Shown in pieces: positions 52,611-61,787 of a stretch of 64,000 bases of DNA. Source of the stretch: Sphingobacterium paucimobilis HER1398 (GTDB taxonomy: Bacteria; Bacteroidota; Bacteroidia; Sphingobacteriales; Sphingobacteriaceae); NCBI RefSeq assembly GCF_000416985.1, contig NZ_ATDL01000022.1:434001-498000 (forward strand). The letters are read 5' to 3'. The notes below the pieces were generated by a model, which saw only the letters and a program-made list of their open reading frames with translations, was not told the DNA's origin and did not search any database. The position numbers were made by a program, and so were the translations under genes. Every line of letters starts with the position of its first letter. Position 1 is the stretch's first letter.

Positions 52611-53201
52611 TTACACAGCCCATATGGCGCCCTGCATTGTCAACAACAATAACAACGATCCAGGGTCGGAGATTTGATACTTATAGATAATATGGGATTT
52701 GATTTTTCGGTAGGCAATAGACATCTGGCCTTCAATGGTCTTTACCGAGAGTTGAAGTTCTTCGGCCACCTGTTTATAAGATTTATGGGCATCTTTACAG
52801 TATTGATAGATCATTTTACACTTTTCAGGAAGAGCTTCAACAGCTTCATTATAGAATAGAGCAAACTCCTCCATATTAACACATTCCTGTGCATAGGTTC
52901 TGCTCATTTCCTCTGTTGCCCAGATTTCTTCCCGTAACAGCCTGCTATTTTGCGCCCTCAAGACATTCAGCATTCTATTTCGTGAAGATTTATAAAGATA
53001 GGTCTTAATATGAAATATACTCAGTGTAGCTCGATCTTCCCACAGTTTTACAAATATATCTTGAAGACAATCTTCGATTAACTCCCTATCTCGAGTATAG
53101 TATCCTAAAAAACGACACAAGTCATCGAAGTAAAGGTTAAATACCTCTTCTACCAATTCTTCATTAAGAAAAAATTCTTTCAGAATGGACTGCTTGTTCA
53201 T
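52611..53201 (-). CDS. ECF RNA polymerase sigma factor (Bacteroidota expansion family)
   Basis: 196 aa. Sigma region 2 is seen in YFDDLCRFLGYYTRD and DCLQDIFVKLWED, region 4 with its helix-turn-helix in SYKQVAEELQLSVKTIEGQM. This is the type paired with FecR and SusC in Bacteroidota PULs. It would direct transcription of the downstream fecR-susCD-lysO-GH63 operon. An imperfect -7 element (TAATTTTT) lies about 25 nt before the ATG. The C-terminal tail (SLLLLLTMQGAIWAV) is unusually hydrophobic but short. Confidence 0.92.
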   Translation of the reverse strand: MNKQSILKEFFLNEELVEEVFNLYFDDLCRFLGYYTRDRELIEDCLQDIFVKLWEDRATLSIFHIKTYLYKSSRNRMLNVLRAQNSRLLREEIWATEEMSRTYAQECVNMEEFALFYNEAVEALPEKCKMIYQYCKDAHKSYKQVAEELQLSVKTIEGQMSIAYRKIKSHIIYKYQISDPGSLLLLLTMQGAIWAV

Positions 53202-53264
53202 AATTCGGCTTTAAACGAAGCTAAAGAAAAATTATGAAATAACAAATTTTTGGTTTTATTGCTA

Positions 53265-53621
53265 TTATACCAAGGCTGCTATTGTCTTTTCCAGATCCTC
53301 GAGATCAAAAGGTTTCGGCAAATAAGCCTCTGCACCAGCCTGAGCAGCAAGTGAAGCAATATCACTATTCGCAGAGCAATAGACTACAGGAATATGATTA
53401 AACTTAGGGTTACCTTTAAGCAGCTTCGTCGCCTCAATCCCCCCTATCTCAGGAATCCAGTTGTCCATAATAATCACATCCGGCATCACTTCTTCCAACC
53501 GCTCGAGTATATCGTGCGATGTCTCCGAACTCTCGACATGGTACCCAGACGCTTCCAATACGATAGAAAATATACTGAGGATTGTCTTGTCATCATCAAA
53601 AATCATTACCTTCTTTCCCAT
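53265..53621 (-). CDS. Single-domain response regulator (REC), last gene of phosphorelay operon
   Basis: 118 aa CheY-like receiver. The acidic pair DDD at residues 9-11, the phospho-acceptor Asp in VIIMDNWIP (Asp57 by count), a Ser/Thr switch in VYCSANS and Lys in LPKPF are present. There is no output domain, so it passes or receives phosphate, or binds a partner protein. It follows the CheB gene by 23 nt and ends the six-gene operon. Its position suggests it is a diffusible product of the kinase cascade. Confidence 0.9.
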   Translation of the reverse strand: MGKKVMIFDDDKTILSIFSIVLEASGYHVESSETSHDILERLEEVMPDVIIMDNWIPEIGGIEATKLLKGNPKFNHIPVVYCSANSDIASLAAQAGAEAYLPKPFDLEDLEKTIAALV

Positions 53622-53644
53622 ACTATAAAGATTTAAATAAGAAC

Positions 53645-54214
53645 TTACAATTTACTGTTTAACGCGTTGATATAATCTGCAATATCGGATGGAGACAACA
53701 CCATGTCAACATCCAACTGCTTCAAAGCTTGCTTTGGCATAAAATCGACCTCAGCGGTATTCGGATCCTGTACACATATACTACCACCATATTGTGTAAT
53801 ATAGGAAAGTCCTTCGACGCCATCACTATTAGCGCCCGACAATAAAACACCTATTGCATTTTCTCCGAACACCTGAGCCGCAGAATAAAAGGCCACGTCA
53901 ATAGACGGTCTCGAAAAATTAACCTTCTCTGATACATCTAATGACATATAGGAATCAGGTTCAAAAAGAAGATGATAGTCTGCTGGTGCGAGATATATTT
54001 TACCACTTTCCAATAGCATCTTATCAGTTACCTCAATTACGGGCAATTCGCTATAAGCATTTAACAGCATACTTAGCGTACTTTCCGGATGTGCCTTACG
54101 ATGTAGTATGATGACGATGCTCAACATGAGATCGACCTTCAAAAGGGGTAAAATCTCAATCAGCGCATGTATGCTGCCCGCCGATCCTCCAATCAATACG
54201 ACCTTCTTTCCCAT
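53645..54214 (-). CDS. Stand-alone CheB methylesterase domain
   Basis: 189 aa, with the CheB catalytic domain only. The triad is visible as Ser11 (GGSAGS), His38 (ILHRKAHP) and Asp131 (LSGANSDGVEG). The N-terminal receiver that controls CheB in chemotaxis is missing. In the canonical pathway CheB removes methyl groups from chemoreceptors; here no receptor, CheA or CheW is present in the window. It lies 10 nt after the CheR gene. The motif LSGANSDG differs from the usual LTGMGxDG. Confidence 0.88.
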   Translation of the reverse strand: MGKKVVLIGGSAGSIHALIEILPLLKVDLMLSIVIILHRKAHPESTLSMLLNAYSELPVIEVTDKMLLESGKIYLAPADYHLLFEPDSYMSLDVSEKVNFSRPSIDVAFYSAAQVFGENAIGVLLSGANSDGVEGLSYITQYGGSICVQDPNTAEVDFMPKQALKQLDVDMVLSPSDIADYINALNSKL

Positions 54215-54224
54215 GGTTATTTTC

Positions 54225-55055
54225 TTAGTGCTTACGCCATATTTTTTCGTCCTTCAACTGTCTATACCGGTTTTCAAGAGGAGAAAAACGCAGCGTTTCC
54301 TTTGTCCCCAAAGCCAGATATCCCAAATTTTGCAGACTCTCATCAAAAACTCGAAACACCCTATCTTGCAGCTCTTTATCAAAGTATATAAGGACGTTGC
54401 GACACAATATCAGTTGAAATTCATTAAAAGAAGTATCGGACACTAGATTATGTGTCGAAAAAATCATACGTTCTTTTAAACAGGCATCAAACTTTACATT
54501 ATCATATCCGGCGACATAATAAGTCGAAAAGTCACTCTTTCCTCCAGATAGAATATAATTTTCAGAATACAACCTCATCTGACTTAAAGGAAAAATCCCC
54601 CTAGCAGCCTTTTCCAGTACGCTGGGATTTATATCTGTAGCATACATCAACGACTTGTGATAAAGATTAGCTTCTTTAAGCAAGATTGCAACTGAATATG
54701 CCTCTTCACCTGTAGAGCAACCTGCTATCCAGATCCGAATGAGTGGGTATGTTCCTAATCTAGGAATAACTTCATTACGAAGCGTTTTATAAAAACCAGG
54801 ATCCCGAAACATCTCTGTCACATTGACCGTGATCTCTTCTACAAAACGTTGTAAATAAGACGCATCGTTGACTACCCGATAGCGGAGTTCAGCAAAACTG
54901 GAAAACCGATCTACAAGACAGATTCTATTTAACCTACGCTTTAGCGATGCTCTGCTGTACTGACTAAAGTCATAGCCATACAAGGTTGCTACATCGTTAA
55001 GCAGCAATGTAATCTCTCCATCTTTTAATATATCCGGTTCTAGCATTATATCCAC
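54225..55055 (-). CDS. CheR-type protein-glutamate methyltransferase
   Basis: 276 aa. The N-terminal helical CheR domain (YDFSQYSRASLKRRLNR) is followed by the Rossmann SAM-binding domain: IRIWIAGCSTGEEAYSVAILL, the ATDINPSVL acidic site and ILCRNVLIYFD. It lacks the tetratricopeptide extension of some CheR proteins. It would methylate glutamates on a signalling protein whose identity is unknown. The start overlaps the upstream receiver gene by 10 nt, and CheB follows 10 nt later. Confidence 0.9.
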   Translation of the reverse strand: MDIMLEPDILKDGEITLLLNDVATLYGYDFSQYSRASLKRRLNRICLVDRFSSFAELRYRVVNDASYLQRFVEEITVNVTEMFRDPGFYKTLRNEVIPRLGTYPLIRIWIAGCSTGEEAYSVAILLKEANLYHKSLMYATDINPSVLEKAARGIFPLSQMRLYSENYILSGGKSDFSTYYVAGYDNVKFDACLKERMIFSTHNLVSDTSFNEFQLILCRNVLIYFDKELQDRVFRVFDESLQNLGYLALGTKETLRFSPLENRYRQLKDEKIWRKH

Positions 55056-55417
55056 TCTCTTACAACATCCATAAGGATATCTACTTGAATAGGCTTCGAA
55101 ATATAATCATTAGCGCCTGCCTCTATACATTTTTCTCGGTCTCCAGCCATTGCCTGAGCCGTGACCGCTATTATGGGGATATCTGCTCTTCCCTCGACTT
55201 TCCTCATCATACCAATGGCTTCATACCCGTCCATTTCAGGCATCATCATATCCAACAGTACCAGCCCAATCTGATCTTCAGCCAAAAGCAGCTCCAATGC
55301 TTCCTTTGCACTTTGGGAGGTGATCACCTTATAACCTTTTGCTTGTAGCGTTAGCTTTAGGGCAAAAATATTACGCGCATCATCATCCACTATTAATATC
55401 ATTTTCTTGATTCCCAT
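55046..55417 (-). CDS. Single-domain response regulator (REC), second in operon
   Basis: 123 aa receiver with VDDDARNIFAL, phospho-acceptor Asp in VLLDMMMPEMDGY, the switch Thr in AVTAQAM and Lys in YISKPI. It is strikingly similar to the third receiver of the upstream hybrid kinase (shared AMxGDREKCIxAGAxDYISKP pattern), so it is likely a duplicated module. It starts 10 nt after the kinase stop and overlaps the CheR gene by 10 nt. Confidence 0.9.
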   Translation of the reverse strand: MGIKKMILIVDDDARNIFALKLTLQAKGYKVITSQSAKEALELLLAEDQIGLVLLDMMMPEMDGYEAIGMMRKVEGRADIPIIAVTAQAMAGDREKCIEAGANDYISKPIQVDILMDVVREWI

Positions 55418-55427
55418 CTTCTATAAA

Positions 55428-58400
55428 TCATACTTTAGACTCATACAACCATACACGTAGCAATGACAGCAGTTGATCCTTATCCACAGGTTTTGAAATA
55501 TAGTCAGATGCTCCTGCCTGTATACATTTCTCCCGATCTCCGATCATCGCTTTTGCCGTAACCGCAATTATCGGCAAACGGGAGAATTTCGGTATGCTCC
55601 TGATTTCTCTCGTAGTCTCATACCCATCCATTTCTGGCATCATCATATCCATCAGCACTACTGATATCTTTGGGTTTTCTTTTACAATTTCAAGCGCTTC
55701 CCTACCATTGGTAGCAGACAATACCTCCATCTGATAAGGTTCTAATGTCTTAGTCAGCGAAAATATATTACGTACATCGTCATCGGCAACCAAAACAGTC
55801 TTGCCTATTAGCACCTCGCTAAGCGATCCCAACTTATTCACTTTCTTTTTGTCAACATGTCCATTATTCTCTTCGACAAGATGCAAGAATAGTCCCACCT
55901 CATCTAAAATACGTTGAAAAGAATGTGCTGTTTTTACGACAATGGAATCGGCAAACTGTTTGATTTTCAACTCTTCAATCTGTGACAACTGTTTTCCAGT
56001 AAATACAATAATAGGAAGATTTTCCAGCCCTTTATTCGATTTTATCGCCTCCAGTGTTTGATAACCAACCTTGTCCGGCACACCCATATCTAAGATTACA
56101 CAATTTACATTTTCAGACATTAGAGCATCTACCGTTTCGGACACGTTTTCTTTTATCTCCGACTGTATATTGAAGTTGCTCAAAAAATAGGACAGTGCAG
56201 TGGCATGCTTGGCATTCTCCTCTACAATTAGTACTTTCTTCGGATTACGCGTGAGCGCATCTTCGATACGTTCAAAAATACGCCCCATTTCCTCGATAGC
56301 TATCGGCTTATTGATAAAGTCTATAGCTCCCTTCATCAAACTTTCCCGTTTCATTTTTAGCGAAGACATCATATGCACCGGAATATGTCTTGTCTTGGGA
56401 TTGTTCTTCAAGTCATCCATCACTTGCCAACCATCTTTTACGGGCAATTGTATATCCAACAACACGGCCAAAGGCTGGTATCTCTCTGCAAATTCCAATA
56501 CCAAGTCACCGCGAACCAATACAATTCCCTTATAGTTCTGTTGCCGTGTATACTTTAAAAGTGCTTTTGCAAAATTCGTATCATCCTCCACGATCAAGAT
56601 CAGCTTATCCCCCTGTTGGATATTATTCCTATCATCAGGCACATCCTCCGGTATTTCGATGGTCTGATAAGAAAGCGCTGTCTCCCCATCTGTTAGCACA
56701 CTTACGGTAGATTGTTCTTTTATTACTGTAGGTAAGGATGGTATCATTTCCCCCTTATTCGCTCGGGCCAGCGGTATGGCAATAGTAAATGTACTACCTT
56801 CATTAAGCTGACTTTGGAGATCAATATGTCCACCAAGCAGGCGCATGATCTCCCTACTTATCGAGAGTCCCAATCCAGTACCTCCAAATTTTCTTCTTGT
56901 TGAACCATCTGCCTGTTGAAAGGCTTCAAAAATCAATTTTTGATTTTCCTCACTGATACCTATTCCCGAGTCCTTCACCGCAAACCGTACAAAGTTCGGA
57001 TTCTTCGTACACATGCTGATATGTAGACTAACCTCTCCTTCCATCGTAAACTTGATTGCATTAGACAAAAGATTGCGAAGGACCTGCTCCAAGCGCAACT
57101 TGTCGGTATCCATAAAATCAGGAACAGATTCGTCAATTTCCACCTTAAACGCAATACCTTTTTCTTTAACGATAGGTACGAATAAGCCCTCCAGCTCCCT
57201 ACACAGTGCGGCTAGGTTGACTTCTTCATACTCCAATTTCATCTTACCAGCCTCAATCTTAGAGAGGTCTAAGATTTCATCAATCAAGGTCAGCAGCCCC
57301 GTACCAGAGCTCTGGATCACATTAGCCGATTCTATCTGCTCATCCGTTAAGTTCCGTTCCACGTTTTCAGACAACAAACGTGAAAGCAATAAAATGGAAT
57401 TTAGAGGCGTGCGCAGCTCATGGGACATATTGGCCAAGAACTCTGATTTATATTTGGTAGTCAAGGCTAACTCTTCCGCCTTTTTTTGAATCTCCAGGTT
57501 TCGACTTGCTATCAGGTCATTCGTTTCTTCCAACAGCTTCGATCGTTCCTCAAGTTCCTGGTTACTCTGCAGCAACTCTTCTTGTTGTACGCGCAGTTCC
57601 TCTTCAGAAGCCTGTAGTTTTTGAGCCTGAGCCTCCAGTTCTGTATTCAGATTTTCCAGCTCACTATGTTGCGTCTGTAACTCTTCCGACTGCGCCTGTG
57701 TTTCTTCCAACAAACTCTGTATATAGCTACGTCCTCTTGCCGCCAAAAGCTCTAAGGCCACAATCCTTCCTGCTTCTTCTAAGAAAGAAATTTCTAAGGC
57801 TTCAAATTTATCCAACGCTCCCAGCTCCACGACACCGTAACATTGTCCCTCCAGCACCAGTGGCAGCCATAGAACATGCTTTAATTTCAATTGCCCGTTG
57901 GTAAAACTAACCACAAAGCTATTATCATCAATATCTTCCAACAACTTGACACGTTTATCCACGAACACCTGCCCTACCATTCCTTCTCCCGGAGCATACG
58001 AATTGCGCATTTGACCTTCTAATCCATAGTGACTACGTAAGACCAATTTTTCCTTGTCCAATAGATACAGGGCACCATTCATACATTCTCCGTAATTGAT
58101 GAGGTGAGCCAACACATCTTCAGCAATCAGTTTATCATTCTTATTGCCTCCCAACACTTCGTTCAATAAAGCCAACCCAGTTTGCTTCCATTCATTATTA
58201 TGAATTTCATCAAATGATTTTTCCAACGAGGCAGTCATTCGATTCAATGAATTAGCCAGATTGCCAAGATCATCCTCGCCGGTATCGGTAACACGCACCG
58301 AATAATCTCCCGCAGACACTTGCTTAGCGACACGTTCAATCATGCGGACACGAGCACGCATATCACTTTCCTTCTTCGCAAGGATATCTTGCAGCTTTTC

Positions 58401-59024
58401 TCTTTTTCTAAATTCCCTACGAATCTGCAAATAGAAGAAAACAGTTACCCCTAGAGACAGTATTGCTGCAATCACAATAAAAATAGAAGTAACTTGAGAT
58501 GATTCGTCTAGGTCTGCGTTCTGTGCATTCAATACCGCGGTCTCTTTATCTAGAAAACGGTTGATCAAATTGCGGCAACTATCCATATACACTTTACCTT
58601 CCACCAGCTGCTCCGAACTTATTACTTTACCTTCCTTTTTTTCCCTTTCCCACTTCTCCAAAATTCCCATCCTAGCCTCTACCAATAAGGATAAGCTATC
58701 CACCACATTCTTCTGTTCCACGTTTTCCTTTACCAAATCTCGGGTTTCTCGAAAAGATTCTGGCAAAGACACCTGGCTTTTAAAAAAAGGCTCTAAAAAA
58801 GCATCATTATTGGTGAGATAAAATCCTCGTTGTCCTGTTTCCGCATTTTGTAGATCAATAAGAATATGATTTACTGCTTGTATCAACTCTTGTGTGTGTA
58901 CAACTTGCTTTCGATTGTCGATCTGCTTCTTTATACTCACGTAAGATGCGATCGAACTTGCAAGAAGTATAAGTAGTGATATTCCAAAACCAAACTGCAG
59001 TTTTCTAATGACTTGCTTAGGCAT
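55428..59024 (-). CDS. Hybrid sensor histidine kinase: CHASE3-HAMP-GAF-HisKA-HATPase-REC-REC-REC
   Basis: 1198 aa. Membrane helix about 8-28; extracytoplasmic CHASE3-like domain to about 175; second helix about 178-200; HAMP about 222-275; GAF about 290-430; long coiled coil about 440-525; HisKA with His535 (MSHELRTP); HATPase with N655 and GIGISEENQ; then three receivers with acceptor Asp at 857, 979 and 1126. The second receiver has VEEN instead of the usual DD pair, so its phosphorylation is doubtful. It senses an unknown signal and feeds a phosphorelay with the adjacent receivers. Gaps to neighbours are 6 and 10 nt. Confidence 0.92.
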   Translation of the reverse strand: MPKQVIRKLQFGFGISLLILLASSIASYVSIKKQIDNRKQVVHTQELIQAVNHILIDLQNAETGQRGFYLTNNDAFLEPFFKSQVSLPESFRETRDLVKENVEQKNVVDSLSLLVEARMGILEKWEREKKEGKVISSEQLVEGKVYMDSCRNLINRFLDKETAVLNAQNADLDESSQVTSIFIVIAAILSLGVTVFFYLQIRREFRKREKLQDILAKKESDMRARVRMIERVAKQVSAGDYSVRVTDTGEDDLGNLANSLNRMTASLEKSFDEIHNNEWKQTGLALLNEVLGGNKNDKLIAEDVLAHLINYGECMNGALYLLDKEKLVLRSHYGLEGQMRNSYAPGEGMVGQVFVDKRVKLLEDIDDNSFVVSFTNGQLKLKHVLWLPLVLEGQCYGVVELGALDKFEALEISFLEEAGRIVALELLAARGRSYIQSLLEETQAQSEELQTQHSELENLNTELEAQAQKLQASEEELRVQQEELLQSNQELEERSKLLEETNDLIASRNLEIQKKAEELALTTKYKSEFLANMSHELRTPLNSILLLSRLLSENVERNLTDEQIESANVIQSSGTGLLTLIDEILDLSKIEAGKMKLEYEEVNLAALCRELEGLFVPIVKEKGIAFKVEIDESVPDFMDTDKLRLEQVLRNLLSNAIKFTMEGEVSLHISMCTKNPNFVRFAVKDSGIGISEENQKLIFEAFQQADGSTRRKFGGTGLGLSISREIMRLLGGHIDLQSQLNEGSTFTIAIPLARANKGEMIPSLPTVIKEQSTVSVLTDGETALSYQTIEIPEDVPDDRNNIQQGDKLILIVEDDTNFAKALLKYTRQQNYKGIVLVRGDLVLEFAERYQPLAVLLDIQLPVKDGWQVMDDLKNNPKTRHIPVHMMSSLKMKRESLMKGAIDFINKPIAIEEMGRIFERIEDALTRNPKKVLIVEENAKHATALSYFLSNFNIQSEIKENVSETVDALMSENVNCVILDMGVPDKVGYQTLEAIKSNKGLENLPIIVFTGKQLSQIEELKIKQFADSIVVKTAHSFQRILDEVGLFLHLVEENNGHVDKKKVNKLGSLSEVLIGKTVLVADDDVRNIFSLTKTLEPYQMEVLSATNGREALEIVKENPKISVVLMDMMMPEMDGYETTREIRSIPKFSRLPIIAVTAKAMIGDREKCIQAGASDYISKPVDKDQLLSLLRVWLYESKV

Positions 59025-59030
59025 CCTTAT

Positions 59031-60503
59031 TTAATTTAATGGTATACTAAAATAAAACGTTGTTCCTTCCCCCTCTTCACTTTCCACTCCATAAGTACCG
59101 TTATGCTGCCGTACTATTTCGGCACATATATATAGACCTATGCCTAATCCCTGAAATTTCACCGAAGATTCCTCCACTCTATAAAATTTGGAAAATACAT
59201 GCTCTTGCTTCTCTTTCGGTATTCCTATTCCAAAATCCCGCACTTTTACATAAGCTTGTCCATTCTTGATTTCCGTCCGAACAATGACTTTTTCCGTACC
59301 TGGTGAATACTTGATGGCATTCGTCAAAAAATTGATCAAGACCTGTTCAATACGAATAACATCCGCACAAACATCTACATTCAGAGGTTCGCCCTCTCTT
59401 TCGATTCGAATATCCAAATGCTCATGGGTATGCAAAATGGTATCGATTGCATTCTCAACCAGGCTTTCCAAATCAAATGGAGCAAAGTTTACTTTTAGCT
59501 TTCCATTTTCTATTTTTGAAATATCCAACAGATCTGCGATAAGACTCTCCAGTTTTATCACCTGATCCTGAGCTCGATGAATATAAGTCGAGACATTTTC
59601 ATTCCCCTCCTGCCTGACTAATCTCTCCAATAGCTGTATATACGCCTTAATACTTGTCAATGGAGTTTTAAGTTCATGGCTTGCTATACTTAGAAACTCG
59701 TCTTTTTTACTCTCTACCTGCTTCTGGTCTTCAATGTCGGTAAAGGTCCCCACCCAACTACTGACTCTCCCTCCTTCTTTTATCGGAATAATTCGCAACA
59801 AATGAAAACGATATACGTTACTAATCACACTTTTTATTCGAATCTCGGCTTCAAACGGTTCTCCTGATTCGATATGTTTCTCAAAAAAAGTATGGATAAG
59901 GGTGTCTTCCGGATGGAATTCAGGAAGGTCAACTGTGGATCTGGAATACTTGAACCAATTTTCATTCACAAATGTGATATGTCCGTTAGAATCTGCAGTG
60001 AATGCTATTTGGGGTATCGTTTCTAACACGGTATGCAAAAAATCAACCTTGATTTTGAGTTCCTCCTGTGCTTGCTTTCTACTTTCCACTTCCTGTTGTA
60101 GCTTCCGTTTTACTTCATTGAGTGCCAATGTCTGTTCGTACAAACGATAAAAAGTCTTTACCTTCAGCATCAAGATATCAGGATCTACAGGCTTGGTAAT
60201 ATAATCTATGCCCCCTGAAGCATACCCTTTGGTTATAAATTTTTTATCTGTATTAACTGCAGATAGAAATATAATTGGAATCTCTTTGGTTTTACTATAG
60301 CCAGCTAAGGTTTCTGCAACCTCAAAACCGTCCATCCCCGGCATTTGTACATCTAATATTATAAGCGCATAATCCTTCTTCAAAACATTTTTCAGTGCTT
60401 CCTCTCCAGACAATGCTGTATCTACCTGAAAACCTTTGGTCTCCAACAAACTCCGCAGTGAAAAAATATTCTCAGGTTTATCATCTACAATCAAAATCAT
60501 CAA
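59031..60503 (-). CDS. REC-PAS-histidine kinase (first gene of phosphorelay operon)
   Basis: 490 aa. N-terminal receiver with the DD pair (residues 7-8), acceptor Asp51 (LIILDVQMPGMDGF) and Lys104; a coiled coil (about 125-150); a PAS domain (about 155-265, TADSNGHITFVNENWF); HisKA with His276 (ASHELKTPL); HATPase with DFGIGIPKEKQ and GLGIGLYICAEI. No membrane segment, so it is cytoplasmic. It can receive phosphate on its own receiver and relay it on, which fits a multi-step relay with the membrane hybrid kinase 6 nt downstream. Gene order suggests the operon promoter lies between 60504 and 60610, where only imperfect -7 boxes are seen. Confidence 0.9.
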   Translation of the reverse strand: MMILIVDDKPENIFSLRSLLETKGFQVDTALSGEEALKNVLKKDYALIILDVQMPGMDGFEVAETLAGYSKTKEIPIIFLSAVNTDKKFITKGYASGGIDYITKPVDPDILMLKVKTFYRLYEQTLALNEVKRKLQQEVESRKQAQEELKIKVDFLHTVLETIPQIAFTADSNGHITFVNENWFKYSRSTVDLPEFHPEDTLIHTFFEKHIESGEPFEAEIRIKSVISNVYRFHLLRIIPIKEGGRVSSWVGTFTDIEDQKQVESKKDEFLSIASHELKTPLTSIKAYIQLLERLVRQEGNENVSTYIHRAQDQVIKLESLIADLLDISKIENGKLKVNFAPFDLESLVENAIDTILHTHEHLDIRIEREGEPLNVDVCADVIRIEQVLINFLTNAIKYSPGTEKVIVRTEIKNGQAYVKVRDFGIGIPKEKQEHVFSKFYRVEESSVKFQGLGIGLYICAEIVRQHNGTYGVESEEGEGTTFYFSIPLN

Positions 60504-60610
60504 TCAACAATTAGTTAGACGGTTTAAATTCAACAACGATAACACCTATCCTTCTAGGCGTCACTACCAAAATAAATAAAAAAAATAGAAAAGAGGATAT
60601 TCCTAACCCT

Positions 60611-61057
60611 TTATGAAATCTTTTCGAGTATAAAAGACTGTTTATTAAACTCGACATTTTCCCCTAATTGCTTACCCAACAGTAGCTGCCCAATCGGCGA
60701 TCGGGGCGATATGACATATACATTCGGATAAGCAGAGAGCTTTCCAATACTGACTGCGACAAAGTATACGTTATCCTTATTCGTTTCAATCAAACTGCCC
60801 AACGACACCGTGGTCGTCGGTTTGGCCTGTCTGATCCATTCCAAAGTTTTCAAATCTTCTTCTGCCAAAGCCAACTGCTGTTGAAATCGGTTTAGATCCT
60901 GTTGAATCATTTCTCTTCCCGTCTCATACTTATCTCCAGCACTGCTCTTAGTATCTTCTTTCAGCGAGTTGTCTGCTGACTCTATCGCCAATGTTATCTC
61001 TTTGATTCGATTATTTACAAATTCGAAACAAGCGTCCAATATATTTTCTTTGTTCAT
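60611..61057 (-). CDS. GreA/GreB-like protein
   Basis: 148 aa. The N-terminal two thirds are coiled-coil-like helices and the C-terminal domain has the GreA/GreB C-terminal pattern (YVISPRSPIGQLLLGKQLGENVEF). Gre factors bind the RNA polymerase secondary channel and promote transcript cleavage. The usual acidic tip of the coiled coil is not evident, so it may be a Gre-like anti- or co-factor. Homologues in this phylum are sometimes mislabelled as 3-oxoacyl-ACP synthase, for which there is no support in the sequence. Confidence 0.75.
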   Translation of the reverse strand: MNKENILDACFEFVNNRIKEITLAIESADNSLKEDTKSSAGDKYETGREMIQQDLNRFQQQLALAEEDLKTLEWIRQAKPTTTVSLGSLIETNKDNVYFVAVSIGKLSAYPNVYVISPRSPIGQLLLGKQLGENVEFNKQSFILEKIS

Positions 61058-61080
61058 CCGTATCAGCGTGCATATAAATA

Positions 61081-61109
61081 GTAAACGCCCGTTTATACCG
61101 GGCGTTTAC
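61081..61109 (-). terminator. Terminator after the repeat-rich lipoprotein gene
   Basis: 11-bp GC-rich stem GTAAACGCCCG/CGGGCGTTTAC with a 7-nt loop, 22 nt past the stop codon at 61131. It may also stop read-through into the Gre-like gene. Confidence 0.85.
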
Positions 61110-61130
61110 AAAAGTATTAATCCTTAAAAT

Positions 61131-61649
61131 TTAGTTTTTCAAAGATTCTTTTAAGTTTTTAGCTTTTTTATCAGCTTCATTAGCTACGTCTTTTATAGCT
61201 CCTTCTGCCTTATCTCCAGCATCCTTCAATTTTTCTCCGGCTTTATCTGCTGTATTTTCTATAGCATCGCCTGTTTTCTTAGCAGCCTCTTTCGTAGCAT
61301 CTACCGCATCGTTAACACCAGACTCTACTTTGTCACCTGCTTCCTTTACAGCTTCTTTGGTTTTGTTCCAAGCAGCCTCTGCATCAGCCAACGCTTTACG
61401 TGCAGTTTCTTCAGCTTGTTTATCTCCTTTCGCTACCGCAGCATCCAAATCAGCCTTAGCTTTATTGTAATCAGCTTCTGTCTGTGCTACCGCATCTTTA
61501 GATATTTGATCCATCTTATCTAAAGAGTGATCTAATTGTTCACCTGCCGTAACCTCACCGTCCGCATTTTTGTCCTTCGAAGGAGAATTGTTGCACGATG
61601 CAAATGTGATTGCTGCCGCGACTACCGCTAATAATGCAATTTTTTTCAT
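61131..61649 (-). CDS. Lipoprotein with LEA-like 11-residue repeats
   Basis: 172 aa from the ATG at 61649 (MKKIALLAVV). Lipobox FASC (Cys18). The mature protein is almost entirely Ala, Lys, Asp, Glu and Gly in imperfect 11-residue periods (DKAGEKLKDAG, DKAEGAIKDVA), as in late-embryogenesis-abundant-like and YtxH-like proteins. It is probably a long amphipathic helix in the periplasm with a stress or envelope-protection role; this is inference from composition. A start at 61700 would put a basic stretch before the signal and is unlikely. Confidence 0.8.
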   Translation of the reverse strand: MKKIALLAVVAAAITFASCNNSPSKDKNADGEVTAGEQLDHSLDKMDQISKDAVAQTEADYNKAKADLDAAVAKGDKQAEETARKALADAEAAWNKTKEAVKEAGDKVESGVNDAVDATKEAAKKTGDAIENTADKAGEKLKDAGDKAEGAIKDVANEADKKAKNLKESLKN

Positions 61650-61787
61650 TGGAATATATTTTTTAAAATGGCGATGAATCGACCACAGGCATAACCTCAA
61701 TTTTGCTGGTAATATACCTATGATGGTTCATACAAATGAATTTAGTTAACCTCAGATAACAATCAATTTGTATGCCAAAACAAAAAA

